Shown here in pieces: positions 19,944 to 29,265 of a stretch of DNA of 43,163 nucleotides. Numbering within the stretch: the stretch's first letter is position 1; each line of letters opens with the position of its first letter. Made by a program: the position numbers and the translations under genes. The stretch is taken from the NCBI GenBank assembly GCA_016194325.1, contig JACQBS010000158.1, forward strand, positions 1 through 43,163, given 5' to 3'. Under the pieces are notes generated by a model. That model was not told where the DNA came from. It worked only from the letters and a program-made list of their open reading frames with translations, and made no database searches. Source of the DNA: Nitrospinota bacterium (GTDB taxonomy: Bacteria; Nitrospinota; Nitrospinia; UBA9942).

Positions 19944-20411
19944 ATGGCTGATAAAAAAATGGGTAAGATTATCGAGATTCTGCTAATAGAGGATAATCCC
20001 GGAGATGCAAGGCTTGTGGTAGAGGCGTTGAAAGAGGGAAAGGTGCGAAACAAACTGAGCATAGTTGAAGATGGTGATGAGGCAATGGAATTTTTACGCA
20101 AGGAGGGGAGACATGAAAAAGCGCCACATCCTGACCTTATACTCCTTGACCTTAATCTGCCGAAAAAGGACGGCAGGGAGGTGCTTAAAGAGATTAAGTC
20201 CGATGAAAATCTGATGCGTATTCCTGTTGTTATTTTAACAACATCACAGGCAGAAGAGGATATTATGAAGACCTACAACTACCATGCGAATTGCTATATA
20301 ACCAAACCTGTAGATTTGGACAAGTTCATTAAGGTAGTTGAGGCTATCGAGGGCTTCTGGCTTACTATTGTAAAACTGCCACCGAATGGCATGAAAGGAA
20401 CAAAGACCTGA
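19944..20411 (+). CDS. Stand-alone receiver (Rcp1-like response regulator)
   Basis: EILLIEDNPGDARLVVEALKE, PDLILLDLNLPKKDGREVLKEIK, PVVILTTSQAEEDI, YITKPVDLDKF; the C-terminal GTKT* falls within repeat element E6. Confidence 0.93.
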   Translation: MADKKMGKIIEILLIEDNPGDARLVVEALKEGKVRNKLSIVEDGDEAMEFLRKEGRHEKAPHPDLILLDLNLPKKDGREVLKEIKSDENLMRIPVVILTTSQAEEDIMKTYNYHANCYITKPVDLDKFIKVVEAIEGFWLTIVKLPPNGMKGTKT

Positions 20412-20505
20412 TTTTAGACAGGATATACAGGATAAAACAGGATAAAAAATATTTAAAATTTAATCCTGTCAATCCTGTCAATCCTGTCAAGATTTTATAA
20501 TTTCC
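20398..20505 (-). repeat. Conserved-end hairpin element (E6), arms GACAGGAT/ATCCTGTC with tandem 9-mers
   Basis: gaacaaagacctgatttta-gacaggatatacaggat...taatcctgtcaatcctgtcaatcctgtc-aagattttataatttcc. Confidence 0.92.
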
Positions 20506-20523
20506 TTGGACAAGTGAAGGATT

Positions 20524-21165
20524 ATGAATGAGAAATTAAGAACCGAGAAACAGACTGTAAGGGTTTTGCTAATTGAGGATAATCCCGGGGATGTAAGACT
20601 GATACAGGAGATGCTGAAAGAGGCAGATTATGCCGGATTTGAGTTATCCTGTGTGGAAAGTCTCGGCGAGGCGCTGAAACTCCTCGAAAAGATTGAATTC
20701 GATGTCATCCTTGTTGACCTTGGTCTGCCTGATAGCCAGGGGCTTGAGACACTTAGAAAAATTTATACAAAAGTGTCTGATAGCCCCATAGTGGTATTCA
20801 CAGGTCTTTCAGATGAACACATTGGCATTCAAGCAGTCCGTGAAGGGGCAGAGGATTATCTGGTAAAGGGAGAGGTGAACCCCAATTTATTGATACGGGT
20901 AATTCGTTATGCAATAGAACGCAAACAGATAGAGAAGGAAAAGGAGAGGATTATTTTTGAGCTCAGAAAAGCCCTATCCGATATAAAGACATTGAAAGGA
21001 TTGATACCCATCTGTGCCTCCTGTAAAAAGATTCGTAATGATAAGGGATACTGGGAGCAGGTTGAAAAATATATCAGGGAGCATTCATCTGCTGATTTTA
21101 CCCACACTATATGCCCGGATTGTGCAAAAAAATTATACCCTGATTTTATAATAGAGGATAAGTGA
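20524..21165 (+). CDS. Response regulator with C-terminal CASC/CPDC motif
   Basis: VLLIEDNPGDVRLIQEMLKE, ILVDLGLPDSQGLETLRKI; C-terminal LIPICASCKKIRNDKGYWEQVEKYIREHSSADFTHTICPDCAKKLYPD. Confidence 0.92.
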   Translation: MNEKLRTEKQTVRVLLIEDNPGDVRLIQEMLKEADYAGFELSCVESLGEALKLLEKIEFDVILVDLGLPDSQGLETLRKIYTKVSDSPIVVFTGLSDEHIGIQAVREGAEDYLVKGEVNPNLLIRVIRYAIERKQIEKEKERIIFELRKALSDIKTLKGLIPICASCKKIRNDKGYWEQVEKYIREHSSADFTHTICPDCAKKLYPDFIIEDK

Positions 21166-21256
21166 GAAAGGTTTACCCCGTTAGAAGTTCATACTTGTGA
21201 AAGGGATAAAAAACAACTCGTGGGGAGTCTGCAAATATAGAGACTTCTGACGGGGT

Positions 21257-21526
21257 TTATAGTAATTTAACTAATGCAGAGATGAGGGCAGCCTGTGCTA
21301 CAAGCATGGCTGCTACCCATTTGATGGTGTCATTTTTGATTTCAGCCATTTCTCGGCGGAGGTTGGCTTCAAGTTCTTTGAGTCTAAGGTCAAGGTGTTG
21401 TCTGGTAACAAGCCGTTCTTCTATGGTTTCTCTGAAGACCTCGGCTATTTCTTTTGCAGCCTTTTCAGATAAATCGGCGCCCTTGAGCCGTTCATATACT
21501 TTTAATGTGTCAAATACAGCTTCCAT
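21257..21526 (-). CDS. Small coiled-coil protein with C-terminal TM (DUF1640-like)
   Basis: VYERLKGADLSEKAAKEIAEVFRETIEERLVTRQHLDLRLKELEANLRREMAEIKNDTIKWVAAMLVAQAALISALVKLL. Confidence 0.75.
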   Translation of the reverse strand: MEAVFDTLKVYERLKGADLSEKAAKEIAEVFRETIEERLVTRQHLDLRLKELEANLRREMAEIKNDTIKWVAAMLVAQAALISALVKLL

Positions 21527-21541
21527 AATTTTAGTATAGGG

Positions 21542-22132
21542 TTGTTTTATGGAAATGTCAAATTAAAAACTTTAAAACTTATGATAGGAGGAGGAACTAT
21601 GGATAATCAATCTCATATTATAAAGGTCTTAGTTGTTGAGGATAATCCCGGAGATGTAAGGCTGATACAGGAGATGCTGAAAGAGGGTGATTATTTCAGA
21701 TTTAAGCTGACCTGTGTGGAGCGATTAGATGAGGCAATAAAGCAGCTTGATGGAGAGGTTTTCGATGTGCTGCTCCTTGACCTCGGGCTGCCTGATAGTC
21801 AGAAGCTCGATACACTGAAAAATGTTAATTATAAAGCCCCTCATCTGCCTATCGTAGTAATTACGGGTCTTGCCAATGAAATGTTAGGCATAGAGGCGGT
21901 TCGTGAGGGTGCACAGGACTATCTGACAAAAGGGCAGATTGACAGTAATCTCCTGATTCATTCTATACGGTATTCCATCGAGCGGAAAAGAATGGAAAAT
22001 GAGATCAAAGAGAAATTAGATACGATTGAAAAAATGAATAAATTGATGGTGGGCAGGGAATTGAGGATGGAGGAGCTTCGTAAGGAGAATGAGAGGTTGA
22101 GGGAGAGGATTAGGGAATTGGAGAAAGCGTAG
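21542..22132 (+). CDS. Response regulator with C-terminal coiled coil (start probably ATG 21600)
   Basis: VLVVEDNPGDVRLIQEMLKEGDY, LLLDLGLPDSQKLDTLKN; tail MNKLMVGRELRMEELRKENERLRERIRELEKA. Confidence 0.9.
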   Translation: MFYGNVKLKTLKLMIGGGTMDNQSHIIKVLVVEDNPGDVRLIQEMLKEGDYFRFKLTCVERLDEAIKQLDGEVFDVLLLDLGLPDSQKLDTLKNVNYKAPHLPIVVITGLANEMLGIEAVREGAQDYLTKGQIDSNLLIHSIRYSIERKRMENEIKEKLDTIEKMNKLMVGRELRMEELRKENERLRERIRELEKA

Positions 22133-22218
22133 GGGAAAAAGATTTGACAAGATAACAGGATAGACATGATATAAATCCAGTTAATCAAAACTATTTATCA
22201 CAACCTGAAGAAGGTTAT

Positions 22219-22590
22219 ATGGAATACAAAAACTTGACTGAGACAATTATCGGCTGTGCTTATCGTGTTTATAATAAAATGGGGTTTGGTTTTATTGAAA
22301 GTGTATATGAAAAATGCTTACTTATAGAGCTACATAAAGCAGGCATGGATGCAGAGGCACAAAAACCTATCACAGTTTACTATGATGATGAAATCGTAGG
22401 AGAGTTTGTAGCTGATATTATCGTTAATGATACAATTATTTTAGAACTAAAATCAGTTAGACGAGTTGTTAAAGCACATGAAGTGCAACTGGTTAATTAC
22501 CTTGTTGCCACGGGAAAACCCATAGGACTTATTCTTAATTTTGGGGAAAGCAAAGTTGAAGTTAAACGAAAGGTCAGGGATTTAAAGTAA
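22219..22590 (+). CDS. GxxExxY family protein (PD-(D/E)XK-like)
   Basis: CAYRVYNKMGFGFIESVYEKCLLIEL...VGEFVADIIVNDTIILELKSV...QLVNYLVATGKPIGLILNFG. Confidence 0.92.
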   Translation: MEYKNLTETIIGCAYRVYNKMGFGFIESVYEKCLLIELHKAGMDAEAQKPITVYYDDEIVGEFVADIIVNDTIILELKSVRRVVKAHEVQLVNYLVATGKPIGLILNFGESKVEVKRKVRDLK

Positions 22591-22669
22591 AAGATATACA
22601 GGATGAAACAATTATCATGTTAATCCTGTTCATCCTGTCTAATGTAGCTGAACTATTACATAAAATTTT

Positions 22670-23974
22670 ATGAAGCTTAAAATCCGCACAAAATTCATAA
22701 TTATATTTTTAACGATACTTTCACCTATTCTATTGATTACTGTAATTGCAGCCTCCTATAGCATCCGTAATATTCAAAAATCAATTTATGAGCTTAAAAT
22801 CATTCATGAAGAACTAAATATGGTTAATAACCTGCAATTGAGTCTGCAAGAGGTAATAATGCCGGGGAATGACTATATCATTACAGGGGACAGGAAATAT
22901 CTGAATGACTTTCAAATGGCATCAGCAGAAATGGAAAAGGGATTAAAGGAGGCGGAAGGGTTATTAAACAGGATTGAGGCTGAGCCTTTAGGAATAAAAG
23001 AGGAGCATGAGATTCTTAAGGATATAAAGGCTGCATGGCAGAATATAAAGGATATATCATCTGAAATATTTGCAATCCCTGACCCTGTTGCTGACAAAAA
23101 GGCTGCGAGACTTATGGAGGAGATGGATTATAAATGGAGTTATCCTGCAATAAAAAAGTTAAAGAGGTGGAAAGAGATAGATACTAAAGAAAATAAGAAG
23201 ACAGAAGATAATATAAAGAAGGTATTAAGGATGACATGGACAATTATAATAGTCTCCGGTATCATCATGTTTATATCTGGTTTATCCTTTATATTTATCA
23301 GCTCAAGACGCTTCACCTCTCCAATAGAAGCCATTTATAAACAGGCAGAGGCAATAGCAGTCGGCGATTTTAACGAGAGGTTAGATATAAAGACAGGGGA
23401 TGAAATAGAGGGGCTTGGTAATGCCATGAATAAGATGGCTGCACAGTTGAAGGATATATATTCTTACCTCGAAGGGAGGGTTGAACAGTTCCGTGCTATT
23501 ACAGAGACCTCAAATGATGCGGTTATCTGCATTGAGGAGACTGGTATCATTGTTCTCTGGAATAAAAAGGCAGAGGAGATGTTCGGGTTTTCAGCCGATG
23601 AAGCGATGGGGAAAGATTTGCATGGGCTTATTGTCCCTGAGAGATACCATGAAAAAAGTATGAAGGGACTGAAACCCTTTTTTGAAACAGGGACAGGACC
23701 TCTCATGGGTAAGACTATTGAACAGAGGGCATTACGCAGAGATGGGACAGAATTTCCAATTGAGCTGTCTATAATTGCCATGAAAATAAAGGGAAAATGG
23801 CAGGGGGCAGGGATAGTCAGGGATATAAGCGATCGCAAGCAGGCAGAGGAGAAATTAAAGGAGAGGCTGGATGAGCTGGAACGTTTTAAAAAGGCAACGG
23901 TGCAGAGGGAGTTTAGGATAAAGGAATTGAGTGAAAGGGTTGAAGAACTTGAGAAAAGGATGGGCAAGGGGTAG
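22670..23974 (+). CDS. Membrane HAMP-PAS sensor protein lacking a kinase domain
   Basis: N-terminal TM, HAMP RRFTSPIEAIYKQAEAIAVGDFNERLDIKTGDEIEGLGNAMNKMA, PAS FRAITETSNDAVICIEETG; coiled-coil tail. Confidence 0.85.
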   Translation: MKLKIRTKFIIIFLTILSPILLITVIAASYSIRNIQKSIYELKIIHEELNMVNNLQLSLQEVIMPGNDYIITGDRKYLNDFQMASAEMEKGLKEAEGLLNRIEAEPLGIKEEHEILKDIKAAWQNIKDISSEIFAIPDPVADKKAARLMEEMDYKWSYPAIKKLKRWKEIDTKENKKTEDNIKKVLRMTWTIIIVSGIIMFISGLSFIFISSRRFTSPIEAIYKQAEAIAVGDFNERLDIKTGDEIEGLGNAMNKMAAQLKDIYSYLEGRVEQFRAITETSNDAVICIEETGIIVLWNKKAEEMFGFSADEAMGKDLHGLIVPERYHEKSMKGLKPFFETGTGPLMGKTIEQRALRRDGTEFPIELSIIAMKIKGKWQGAGIVRDISDRKQAEEKLKERLDELERFKKATVQREFRIKELSERVEELEKRMGKG

Positions 23975-23999
23975 TTGGAATCTAAAGTGAATGAACTAA

Positions 24000-24085
24000 A
24001 TAAGTAGACATAAATTCTGGTAGTCGCAGGCTTTATGCCTGCGTAAATTCACGCACCCATAAAGGGTGCGCTACCATACATACCA
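24000..24085. repeat. Nested palindrome: outer ggtag/ctacc stem with two inner hairpins
   Basis: ggtagt-cgcaggctttatgcctgcg-taaatt-cacgcacccataaagggtgcg-ctacc. Confidence 0.85.
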
Positions 24086-24112
24086 ACAAATTTAATTCGT
24101 TCACTATAAATC

Positions 24113-25894
24113 ATGACTGAAAATAATCGCATAACTGAATTAGAGACAGAGCTGAAAAGGCTGAAGGAGGAGATTGAGGGGAAGGACTGCGAGCTTGAGA
24201 GGTTGAAAGGGATGGAGCATGGTATGGAAGATGAGCGGAGGGCAATGCTCTATATGCTGGAAGACCTGAACAGGTCTAAAACAGAGATAGAACGGTCAGA
24301 GGAGAGTCTTAAAGGCGAGATGGAGATAACAACCCACCTGCTGATGATTGCAGAGGAAACTGCCCATGCAACTGATATTGACGGTCTAATAGAGAGGGTA
24401 ATACACTGCACCCGGCGATTAACAGGATGTGATATATGCCTTTTTTACCTCTGGGACAATAAAGACAGGAAATTCACGCCTGCTCAACAGATGGGACTTA
24501 AGACCGAGATGACTCCTCAATTCAGGACAAAAGTTCTGGACGAAGGGATAGAACCCATCAAAAGGACATTGGAGGGGAAGGTGCCGGTTATAATCAAAAA
24601 TCCCCCTGAATCCCCCTTTGATAAAGGGGGAATTAAAGGGGGATTTTCATGGCTTCCTGACATCAACACCCTCGCAGTAATCCCTCTAATTGGCAAAAGG
24701 AGATACTTAGGCATTATAATCTGCATCTATTCGGACATCAGGGATATTACCGACAGGGATATGAAGGTTATAAAAGGAATCTCACATCAAGTCTCCACTG
24801 CCCTTGAAGATGCAAGATTATACAGGGATTCTATAGATAAGGCAATTGAGCTCTCAGGTAAGATTGAAACTATACGGGTTATGCATGAGATAGACAGGGC
24901 GGTACTCTCTACACTCAACCGTAATGAGATATTGGAGATTACAATAACGATGATTTCAAGGGTTGTCCACTGTGAGATGGCAGCGATTTTCCTTGTGGAT
25001 AAAGATAGAGGGGGTTTTCTTCTGGAGGCAGGCAATTTAAAGAAGGGCTTTATGCCGTTTCAAGACACATCCCTCAGCGAAGTTGTAGATACCATGATGC
25101 CGCAGTATGTGAATAACCTATCGGAGGTTTCTGAGATTTTACCTCTGGAAAGGAGTTTACTTGAGGCGGGTTTTTTATCCCATCTAAGGGTTCCGCTAAT
25201 GGTGAGGGGAGAGGTAATCGGTGTATTATGTATTGGTGCAAAAACTCATTCTGCCTTTACAACCGAAAATCTTTCAGTATTGGAAAATCTGGCATCTCAA
25301 ATGAGTATTGCCCTGGAAAACTCAAGACTTATTATAGACCTTGAAGATCTCTTCGTTGGGACCGTAAAATCCCTCTCATCAGCCATAGATGCCAAATCTA
25401 AGTGGACTGCAGGACATTCCGAGAGGGTTACAAAATATGCCATAGATATTGGAAAAGGGATAGGGCTTTTAGAAAAGGGGATTAAAGACATAGAACTGGG
25501 AGGGCTGCTGCATGATATAGGCAAGTTAGGCACTTATGAGGCAATCCTTGATAAAGCGGGGAGATTGACTGATGAAGAATTTAATCTGATAAAACAGCAC
25601 CCGGTAAAGGGTGCAGAGATATTATCTCCTATAAAACAGATAAGGCATGTCATACCGATTGTAAGACACCACCACGAGAGGTATGATGGAAAGGGTTATC
25701 CTGACGGCTTGAAAGGCGAGGAGATACCCCTAATGGCAAGAATTATGTGTATTGCGGATAGTGTTGATGCAATGGGTGCGGATAGACCCTATAGAAAGGG
25801 GCTTCCTATGGATGTGATTGTAGGAGAGCTGAAGAAATGCTCCGGCAGCCAGTTTGACCCGGCAATAGTGGATATATTTTTAAAAATCTTCTGA
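24113..25894 (+). CDS. GAF-GAF-HD-GYP domain protein (putative c-di-GMP phosphodiesterase)
   Basis: HSERVTKYAIDIGKGIGL...GGLLHDIGKLGTYEAILDK...IVRHHHERYDGKGYPDGLKGEEIPLMARIMCIADSVDAM. Confidence 0.93.
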   Translation: MTENNRITELETELKRLKEEIEGKDCELERLKGMEHGMEDERRAMLYMLEDLNRSKTEIERSEESLKGEMEITTHLLMIAEETAHATDIDGLIERVIHCTRRLTGCDICLFYLWDNKDRKFTPAQQMGLKTEMTPQFRTKVLDEGIEPIKRTLEGKVPVIIKNPPESPFDKGGIKGGFSWLPDINTLAVIPLIGKRRYLGIIICIYSDIRDITDRDMKVIKGISHQVSTALEDARLYRDSIDKAIELSGKIETIRVMHEIDRAVLSTLNRNEILEITITMISRVVHCEMAAIFLVDKDRGGFLLEAGNLKKGFMPFQDTSLSEVVDTMMPQYVNNLSEVSEILPLERSLLEAGFLSHLRVPLMVRGEVIGVLCIGAKTHSAFTTENLSVLENLASQMSIALENSRLIIDLEDLFVGTVKSLSSAIDAKSKWTAGHSERVTKYAIDIGKGIGLLEKGIKDIELGGLLHDIGKLGTYEAILDKAGRLTDEEFNLIKQHPVKGAEILSPIKQIRHVIPIVRHHHERYDGKGYPDGLKGEEIPLMARIMCIADSVDAMGADRPYRKGLPMDVIVGELKKCSGSQFDPAIVDIFLKIF

Positions 25895-25914
25895 TTTAGG
25901 GGTGTTCCTCTTAA

Positions 25915-26271
25915 TTACCAGAATGCATTTTTAAATATTTCAATTCCATTTTTGCCTTTGGAAAGGTCTATTGCAACTACATCAAATCTGCAGTCTCTGT
26001 TTTTAATCTGTTTCTTTGCAAGGTAATAGAGAGATAGTTTCTGAAGTTTTTTCTGTTTTGAAAAGGTTACTGTCTCCTGCGGGGTGCAAAATGATGATGT
26101 CTTTTTAGTCCTGACTTCAACAAAGGCAAGTATATTTTTATCAAGTGCAATTATATCAATCTCTCCTAATTCGCATCTAAAATTCCTTTCAATAATCTTG
26201 TATCCTGAATTATTCAGGAAATCAACAGCTATATCTTCTCCAGTCTTTCCCGTCTGCTGCCGATTATCCAT
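25915..26271 (-). CDS. yraN: YraN / UPF0102 family endonuclease-like protein
   Basis: GEDIAVDFLNNSGYKIIERNFRCELGEIDIIALDKNILAFVEVRTKK. Confidence 0.93.
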   Translation of the reverse strand: MDNRQQTGKTGEDIAVDFLNNSGYKIIERNFRCELGEIDIIALDKNILAFVEVRTKKTSSFCTPQETVTFSKQKKLQKLSLYYLAKKQIKNRDCRFDVVAIDLSKGKNGIEIFKNAFW

Positions 26272-26863
26272 AAACGCCTTTAAAGCTATTTCTGTGAATC
26301 TCGCATGGCCCGAATTCTTTTATCCTCTCTAAATGATCTTTAGTGCCGTATCCTTTATGTTTGGCAAATAAATATTTAGGATACTTTTCATCATAATCAA
26401 GCATCAATCTATCTCTTGTTACCTTTGCAATTATTGATGCGGCGGCAATAGACTGGCTCAATGAATCGCCCTTCTTTATTGTAAGCTGTTTTATGCTGGA
26501 TTTGATAGGTGTTATTCCATCTATTATTATGAGGTCGGGGGTAATTGTGAGGTTTTCTACTGCCTTAAGCATGGCTTCTTTTGTGGCTTCAAGGATATTC
26601 ATCTCATCAATTACCTTTGAAGAGATAATACCTATGCCGACGGAGAGGGCTTTTTCTTTAATAATCTTAAATAATATTTCTCTCTTTTCGGGTGACAGTT
26701 TCTTTGAGTCATCAACTCCGTCAATAGAGATATTGGGTGGGAATATGACGGCTGATGCCACTACAGGGCCTGCAAGTGGACCCCTTCCTGCCTCGTCTAT
26801 TCCGGCAATGAATCTATAGCCCTGACTGGAAAATTCAGTATCAAATCCCTGAAGTATACCCAT
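26264..26863 (-). CDS. rnhB: Ribonuclease HII
   Basis: IAGIDEAGRGPLAGPVVASAVIF, DDSKKLSPEKRE, AASIIAKVTRDRLM. Confidence 0.96.
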   Translation of the reverse strand: MGILQGFDTEFSSQGYRFIAGIDEAGRGPLAGPVVASAVIFPPNISIDGVDDSKKLSPEKREILFKIIKEKALSVGIGIISSKVIDEMNILEATKEAMLKAVENLTITPDLIIIDGITPIKSSIKQLTIKKGDSLSQSIAAASIIAKVTRDRLMLDYDEKYPKYLFAKHKGYGTKDHLERIKEFGPCEIHRNSFKGVYG

Positions 26864-26913
26864 AGAATGAGAGGCAGAATTTTATAGAGGTGATAATCTG
26901 AAGGCTAATAACC

Positions 26914-27270
26914 TTATTCCCTCGCCGTAATCTTCTCTTCTATCCTTGCAGCCTTGCCCTTTTTATCTCTTAGATAGTAAAGTTTTGCCCTTCTCACATG
27001 GCCGGTTTTTACAACCTGAATCTTGTCTATGCTCGGCGAATGCAGCGGGAACTTCCTCTCAACACCTATTCCGTAAGATACCTTTCTAATGGTAAATGTC
27101 TCCCTAATGCCGCTTCCTTTTTTAGAGATGACAAGACCTTCTAAAACCTGAATCCTCTCTTTTTCACCCTCTACTATCTTGAGGTGTACCTTCAAGGTAT
27201 CTCCTACCCTGAACTCAGGAATGCCCTTTTTGAACTGCTCTCTTTCAATCGTATTTATTACTGGATTCAT
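26914..27270 (-). CDS. rplS: 50S ribosomal protein L19
   Basis: [60 protein letters not shown]. Confidence 0.97.
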   Translation of the reverse strand: MNPVINTIEREQFKKGIPEFRVGDTLKVHLKIVEGEKERIQVLEGLVISKKGSGIRETFTIRKVSYGIGVERKFPLHSPSIDKIQVVKTGHVRRAKLYYLRDKKGKAARIEEKITARE

Positions 27271-27292
27271 TTTTTATTCTCCTTTCTAATTG

Positions 27293-27853
27293 TTATCTTC
27301 CTAACAATCTATCCAATATTATGGCTATTGCCCCCCTTACAGGGAGGTGATTATAATCTGTAATCCCTTCAATGGGGGCAAGTCTGTAATCGGCATCATC
27401 TATTATGCCCCTTTCAAGCCCCCACCCTGTTCCAAACAGGAATAAAAATATATCTGATTTTGTAAGCTCTGCCTTTAAATTACTATAACTAATACTATCA
27501 GGAAATTTCCTTGCGTCTGTTGTTATTATCTTAGGTGTTTTACCTGTTATACTTTTTATATCCGCAGTAATCTCTGCAAGGCTTCCTGTTACAGATACAT
27601 TTAAAAATGCCTCTCTACGAGTCGGGTTATATTCCGCACCGTAACCTGTTATCCAGTGATTTAATACCCTATGCACCAGTTCCTTCTGTGCCGGCAGAGG
27701 TGTTAGGATATAAAATTTAGCAATGCCGTATGTCCTTGCAGTCCTTGCTATATCATGGATATCTAATGTTGTAACCGATGTTACTACTACATCACCCTTT
27801 TTATTATATATTGGATAATGAACAAGTGCTATGAATATATTTTTAAATTCCAA
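27293..27853 (-). CDS. SAM-dependent RNA methyltransferase-like (SPOUT fold, Methyltrn_RNA_4-type)
   Basis: FIALVHYPIYNKKGDVVVTSVTTLDIHDIARTARTYGIAKFYILTPL...LFGTGWGLERGI. Confidence 0.8.
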   Translation of the reverse strand: MEFKNIFIALVHYPIYNKKGDVVVTSVTTLDIHDIARTARTYGIAKFYILTPLPAQKELVHRVLNHWITGYGAEYNPTRREAFLNVSVTGSLAEITADIKSITGKTPKIITTDARKFPDSISYSNLKAELTKSDIFLFLFGTGWGLERGIIDDADYRLAPIEGITDYNHLPVRGAIAIILDRLLGR

Positions 27854-27875
27854 ATGTCAAACAATCCTGAGCTTT

Positions 27876-28619
27876 TTATTTGATTTTTTCGGCTCGTATC
27901 TCCTCCAGTATTTTCTTGTCCTCTTCTGTAAGTTCAGCCTTATCTAACAAATCAAGCCTTCTATCAAATGTCCTTTTAAGAGATTCTCTTCTTCTCCATC
28001 TCCGTATCTTCTCATGGTTACCGGAGAGGAGAATCTCAGGCACCTTAAATCCTCTGAAATTCTCAGGCCTTGTATATTGAGGATATTCCAAAAGGTTATT
28101 AGAGAATGAATCCTCCTCAACTGAAGCCTCATCACCGAGGACATCAGGTATCAGCCTTATTATAGCATCTACCAATACCATTGCCGGTATCTCACCGCCT
28201 GTCAGAATATAATCGCCTATAGAGATTTCATCATCTACAAAGTGAGCCCTGATTCTTTCATCTATCCCTTCGTATCTTCCGCACAAGATTGTGATTCTGT
28301 TTTCCTGTGACAGTTCTCTTGCCCTTGACTGGGTGAGACGGTCTCCCTGGGGGGTCATCAGGATTACCCTTGATTTAGATTCTCTGTTTACTTCTTCAAT
28401 CGCCTCCGCAAGAGGTTCGGGCTTCATTATCATCCCGGCACCGCCGCCGTAAGGGTAATCGTCTGTAATCTTATGCCTGTCGTGTGTAAAATCCCTCAGG
28501 TCGTATATGTTTATCTTAACAATCCCCCGCTCTACCGCCCTCTTGATTATGCTCTCCTTGAAGGGGGATGAAAACATATCAGGGAAGATTGTAACGATAT
28601 TAAATTCGTGACTACTCAA
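27876..28619 (-). CDS. trmD: tRNA (guanine-N1)-methyltransferase
   Basis: [69 protein letters not shown]. Confidence 0.97.
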   Translation of the reverse strand: MSSHEFNIVTIFPDMFSSPFKESIIKRAVERGIVKINIYDLRDFTHDRHKITDDYPYGGGAGMIMKPEPLAEAIEEVNRESKSRVILMTPQGDRLTQSRARELSQENRITILCGRYEGIDERIRAHFVDDEISIGDYILTGGEIPAMVLVDAIIRLIPDVLGDEASVEEDSFSNNLLEYPQYTRPENFRGFKVPEILLSGNHEKIRRWRRRESLKRTFDRRLDLLDKAELTEEDKKILEEIRAEKIK

Positions 28620-28632
28620 GCATCACCCACAA

Positions 28633-28738
28633 GAACAAAAACCTAATAGGACGCAGATGAACACAGATACACACAGATTTTAAAGCCTTAAATCCTTTTT
28701 TTCTGTGTAAATCTGTGTCCAATTTTTTTAATTTCCTG
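28633..28738 (-). repeat. Conserved-end hairpin element (E7), arms GGACACAGAT-like, between khpA and trmD
   Basis: gaacaaaaacctaata-ggacgcagatgaacacagatacacacagatttt...ctgtgtaaatctgtgtcc-aatttttttaatttcc. Confidence 0.87.
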
Positions 28739-28745
28739 TATCTAT

Positions 28746-28991
28746 CTATTCCAATATCTCCAGAACTGCCCTCTTCCTTAATTTTGTCGCCGTGGCACTG
28801 AGGATTGTCCTCATAGCCCTTGCAGTCCTGCCCTGTTTGCCAATGACCTTTCCCAAATCTTCAGGGGCAACTTTCAATTCAAGAACGGTAGTCTTCTCAC
28901 CTTCAACTTCATGGACTGAAACATCTTCAGGTTTATCTACCAGTGCCTTTGCAATGTAAATAATTAAGTCTTTCATGGTTCCTACCTCCAC
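28746..28991 (-). CDS. khpA: KH-domain RNA-binding protein
   Basis: [58 protein letters not shown]. Confidence 0.95.
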   Translation of the reverse strand: MEVGTMKDLIIYIAKALVDKPEDVSVHEVEGEKTTVLELKVAPEDLGKVIGKQGRTARAMRTILSATATKLRKRAVLEILE

Positions 28992-29008
28992 TTTAACTCA
29001 GGGACATC

Positions 29009-29242
29009 TTATTTCTTAGATAGAATTGTCCTCACAGTATCTGAAATCTGAGCACCTTTCTGTATCCATTTCTCAAGCTTTGACCTGTCAATGACAATAT
29101 CCTTTTGCTCTTTTTTCGGATCGTATCTCCCGATTGTATCTATGTATTCTCCATCCCGAGGGGAACGAGAATCAGCTGCAACAATATGATAGTAGGGTTT
29201 CTTCTTTGCTCCTCTTCTACTTAATCTTAAAATGACTGACAC
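29009..29242 (-). CDS. rpsP: 30S ribosomal protein S16
   Basis: VILRLSRRGAKKKPYYHIVAADSRSPRDGEYIDTIGRYDP. Confidence 0.97.
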   Translation of the reverse strand: MSVILRLSRRGAKKKPYYHIVAADSRSPRDGEYIDTIGRYDPKKEQKDIVIDRSKLEKWIQKGAQISDTVRTILSKK

Positions 29243-29265
29243 TTTATCACCTCCTTTGTTTTCGG

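Noticed and set aside
19595-19951. 118-aa ORF overlapping the histidine kinase C-terminus and TTTCAC repeat (FTFTFTF)
   Set aside because: Out-of-frame overlap with the conserved HATPase domain; repeat-derived tail
23464-23967. 167-aa minus-strand ORF within the HAMP-PAS gene
   Set aside because: Antisense shadow ORF of a conserved PAS domain
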